31,103 bases of DNA from a virus, in IMG/VR virus record IMGVR_UViG_3300008110_000712, positions 1 to 31,103 of that record, one strand, 5' to 3'. This document shows positions 29,701 through 31,103 of this stretch, one piece after another. Under the pieces are notes generated by a model. It saw only the letters and a list, made by a program, of their open reading frames with translations. It was not told the DNA's origin and did no database searches. The position numbers and the translations under genes are program-made. The number at the start of each line of letters is the position of its first letter. Position 1 is the stretch's first letter.

Positions 29701-31103
29701 TACTCAATTAAATCTTATAGCACAACCTGGTTTCCAAACCAATGTTGAATTTCAATCTGAAAACTCTAACTTCCAAGCATATGGAGATTTCCGTATTAAC
29801 AATAACGGACAATTCGGTGGAAGTGGTAGTGTAAAGATGTTGGTGAAAGATAATTTTATCGAATATGCAGCAGACCAAGGTTTCCGATTTGGTGTGACTA
29901 ATGGTATTGGTAACGCTATCGATAATAGTGGATTTGTAACTATAAATGTTCCATCTGGTAGCCAACAATTCCAATTGACTGGAAGTTTAGTTGTATCAAA
30001 TACTTTAACTGCTTCATTACAAGAAGGATACGCTTGGGTAGGTGATAGTAATAATAGAAGTGTATTAGTAGCAACATCATCATTTGGTGGTGCAATAGAT
30101 ACAGGTAGTTTCGCAACATTGGGAGCTAATACATTCTCAGGCACTCAAACAATACAAGATGCTAATTTAACTATATCAAATACTGGTAGTGCATTTTGGA
30201 CAATGAATGGAGCTACGCAGAATAACATATTATTCAATTCTCCATCTACACAATTCACTTCATATGGTGCATTTATTTTTAATAATAATGGTAGTGCAGG
30301 TGGTTCAGGTAGTTTACAATTTACTGCAACATCTGCAAGTGCAAATTTCTATACAAGAGATGGATTTATATTCGGAAGAGCTGAACCTTCGCCAGTAGGT
30401 AACGGATTTGTTAGAATGAATACCATATCAGGTAGTTTAGTTTTAGCACCATCTGGATTTAATAATACTGCAGCTTCTTTATTACATCTATCTTCTTCGT
30501 CTAATACTAACAACGTTAACTTAATCTTTAAGAATAATAATACTGCCGCTGATACAATCATATCAGGTAGTGGTAATATATTTAGTAACCCTGCGGCACC
30601 AACTGCAGGATTTAAGAGATATATGACTGGTGGTAATATAGCAGTTGGAGGATTAGGTTCTGCTATTCCACAAATATCAGGCTCTATGGCTTGGTCACCT
30701 ACTATTGCAAATAACGTATTCGCAGTATCTGGTACACCAATAACTTGGAGAGGACCTGTTTCTGCATCAGCATCTAACCTTAACAATAACGTATTCGCAG
30801 GTGGAAACGTTGTATTAGGTACTTCAGCTGCAAATAACTTTGAAAAAGCAACGAATGCAACTAATATTACAGCAAACTTATTAGCAGGTACTATACAGGC
30901 AGTAGCATTTAAAACTCCTTTATCAGCATCTGTTGTTATGAGTAATAATATGATTGGTGGAGGAGCTGTACTAAGTATGGATAGTTCATCTATCAGTTTT
31001 AGTGGTAATAGTGTTCAGGGGCAATTTATTGTAAACAACTCATACTTCCCATCTACACTCAATACAAACTCTTCATTACAAGTTAATGGTGGATTATATA
31101 TTG
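26741..31103 (+). CDS. Very long repeat-rich tail fibre protein (cut by window end)
   Basis: At least 1454 codons are open from the ATG at 26741 to the window edge without a stop. The N-terminal 50 residues (PQLLREFNADMIDSMQLTQ) are helical and may anchor the fibre. The rest is low-complexity beta-repeat: a FATTGSNTF.G.QTI unit recurs at least five times (near 27294, 28728, 29248, 29640, 30111), the SSGSNQLGDEL.D.Q.LSGSVKV unit twice (near 27013, 28252), and ASLQ.GYAWVG twice (near 29143, 30010). Related units occur in the gene at 5616. Spaced polar repeats point to a trimeric shaft. The C-terminal tip, which usually carries receptor-binding or peptidase S74 chaperone domains, lies beyond the window. 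Confidence 0.8.
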   Translation, partial: MPLNKQQLLQENNTNFPNNNDQLITPQLLREFNADMIDSMQLTQSMDAYAVLSGSNSFIGNQNIAGNLNVTGTLTATTIHTITESASVIFSSGSNQLGDELTDTQILSGSVKVVGSLTINGFPIFTGSVNVDTGSLVTTASFNAYTQSNNQRVTSLEANTASVNTSISNLNSFTASQSALNGTFATTGSNTFTGNQTIDKTKALYTNALYWTSSEVGYTNLEIINQGGGNLDFASLNGGRMRIVNTPLILTGSALTSSNDISTSANIYAANLTGSAINTGSLVTTASFNAYTQSNDTIVSSLVITTNAQQILIGNLNVATASLFTSASNALVTASLSGQTLTFRKGDNSTFAVTIPDVSGSDISALNAFTASQLQINSGYNTFTQSIQAEVDSLQAATSSYAISASVAAVDAAQQAQINSLINATSSYANSASFAASQLAQDGRIDGLSAQTSSYVTESETASFARTNVDNNFTANQTFTNITAVSASFTYVQTTYETSSVIYSSGSNQFGDELSDVQTLSGSVKVQGSLTVNGTPVLTSSVDISGLVTTASFNAYTQSNDQRVSSLETNSASVNISITNVNSATASLFTSVNNLNTFTQSAQTSINALNAATSSYVSSAITASSLVTASFDNGTRNLTFTKGDASTFSVNIPDVSGSTGNFATTGSNTFRGTQTIETGDLLMGNGFRINAPSGNITNLSAETTIQFITEGTAGPGGTNDIKFYNRVTGSSISFINEQAGAGNEIYFEGGKLDFNIAPRSGSTGIVTFRNNVASIDASSTPITASAFKAGVGGIDSTGALTASLQQGYAWVGNSSGVSTLVATSSFGTTINTGSFATTGSNTFIGTQTISGSVLPLVDGQGDLGTDSLKWNSVVVNGQVKGSSVNGSGRNNLGTVLIGDETFPLSFLSAREIVGDGSGADTHMYYGTGSATDALREFVYAPSGSNANFTEVSQSFDSRINGIVTGTGFATTGSNTFTGNQTISTAGNTQLNLIAQPGFQTNVEFQSENSNFQAYGDFRINNNGQFGGSGSVKMLVKDNFIEYAADQGFRFGVTNGIGNAIDNSGFVTINVPSGSQQFQLTGSLVVSNTLTASLQEGYAWVGDSNNRSVLVATSSFGGAIDTGSFATLGANTFSGTQTIQDANLTISNTGSAFWTMNGATQNNILFNSPSTQFTSYGAFIFNNNGSAGGSGSLQFTATSASANFYTRDGFIFGRAEPSPVGNGFVRMNTISGSLVLAPSGFNNTAASLLHLSSSSNTNNVNLIFKNNNTAADTIISGSGNIFSNPAAPTAGFKRYMTGGNIAVGGLGSAIPQISGSMAWSPTIANNVFAVSGTPITWRGPVSASASNLNNNVFAGGNVVLGTSAANNFEKATNATNITANLLAGTIQAVAFKTPLSASVVMSNNMIGGGAVLSMDSSSISFSGNSVQGQFIVNNSYFPSTLNTNSSLQVNGGLYI

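Noticed and set aside
26923-30786. Series of leftward open frames of 63-145 residues opposite the fibre gene
   Set aside because: They mirror the repeat-rich coding strand (Val/Leu/Pro/Asn-rich shadows of Ser/Thr/Gly codons), while a continuous plus-strand frame explains the region.

Overview
The window reads as part of the genome of a tailed phage (Caudoviricetes, probably a siphovirus) of a Bacteroidetes host. The evidence is a complete set of tailed-phage hallmark genes (terminase, portal, HK97-type capsid, XkdF-like protease, tape measure), low GC content, A-rich start contexts with few Shine-Dalgarno sites, and a 570-base control region carrying four promoters of the Bacteroidetes type (TTTG, 20 bases, TAnnTTTG). 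The window opens just before the scaffold gene and closes inside a very long fibre gene. No integrase, DNA polymerase, lysin or tRNA gene was recognised.

Layout. Positions 1-2471 hold scaffold, major capsid and a probable tail-tube gene, closed by a strong terminator. Positions 2536-18061 form one long rightward structural block: portal, connector/neck genes, a tail terminator with an unusual C-terminal extension, a fibre-like protein, a Cys- and Gly-rich tail protein, an HK97 gp10-like protein, three baseplate-like proteins, tape measure, protease and three small genes, closed by a terminator at 18088. A leftward glycosyltransferase with its own promoter follows. Positions 19298-19864 are a divergent control region. 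It drives, leftward, the glycosyltransferase, a 40-residue protein and a candidate structured small RNA, and rightward the replication/regulation genes. Positions 19865-23946 hold a winged-helix initiator-like gene with iterons inside it, two GIY-YIG-type nucleases, a ribbon-helix-helix protein, a sigma-like protein, zinc-finger proteins and a small membrane protein. Positions 24021-31103 hold small and large terminase, a frameshifted tail-chaperone-like gene, a Cys-containing small protein and the start of the large fibre gene.

How it may work together. The host RNA polymerase would read the four consensus promoters early, making the initiator, which could bind the iterons in its own gene. 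The phage sigma-like protein may then direct late transcription. A non-host motif, AGTTGTTATWTA and a variant, stands 30-40 bases before four structural genes (82, 2536, 9836, 26440) and is a candidate late promoter. Two T10 runs lie in the same codon phase in two tail-assembly genes. One adds an 88-residue domain by -1 frameshift, and the other, behind a terminator-like hairpin, would truncate a protein. They suggest that slippage sets product ratios.

The most novel element is the leftward small-RNA locus at 19343-19529. It has a perfect promoter, three hairpins, a terminator and no reading frame. All family assignments come from reading the sequence and from memory of the families. No database search was run.
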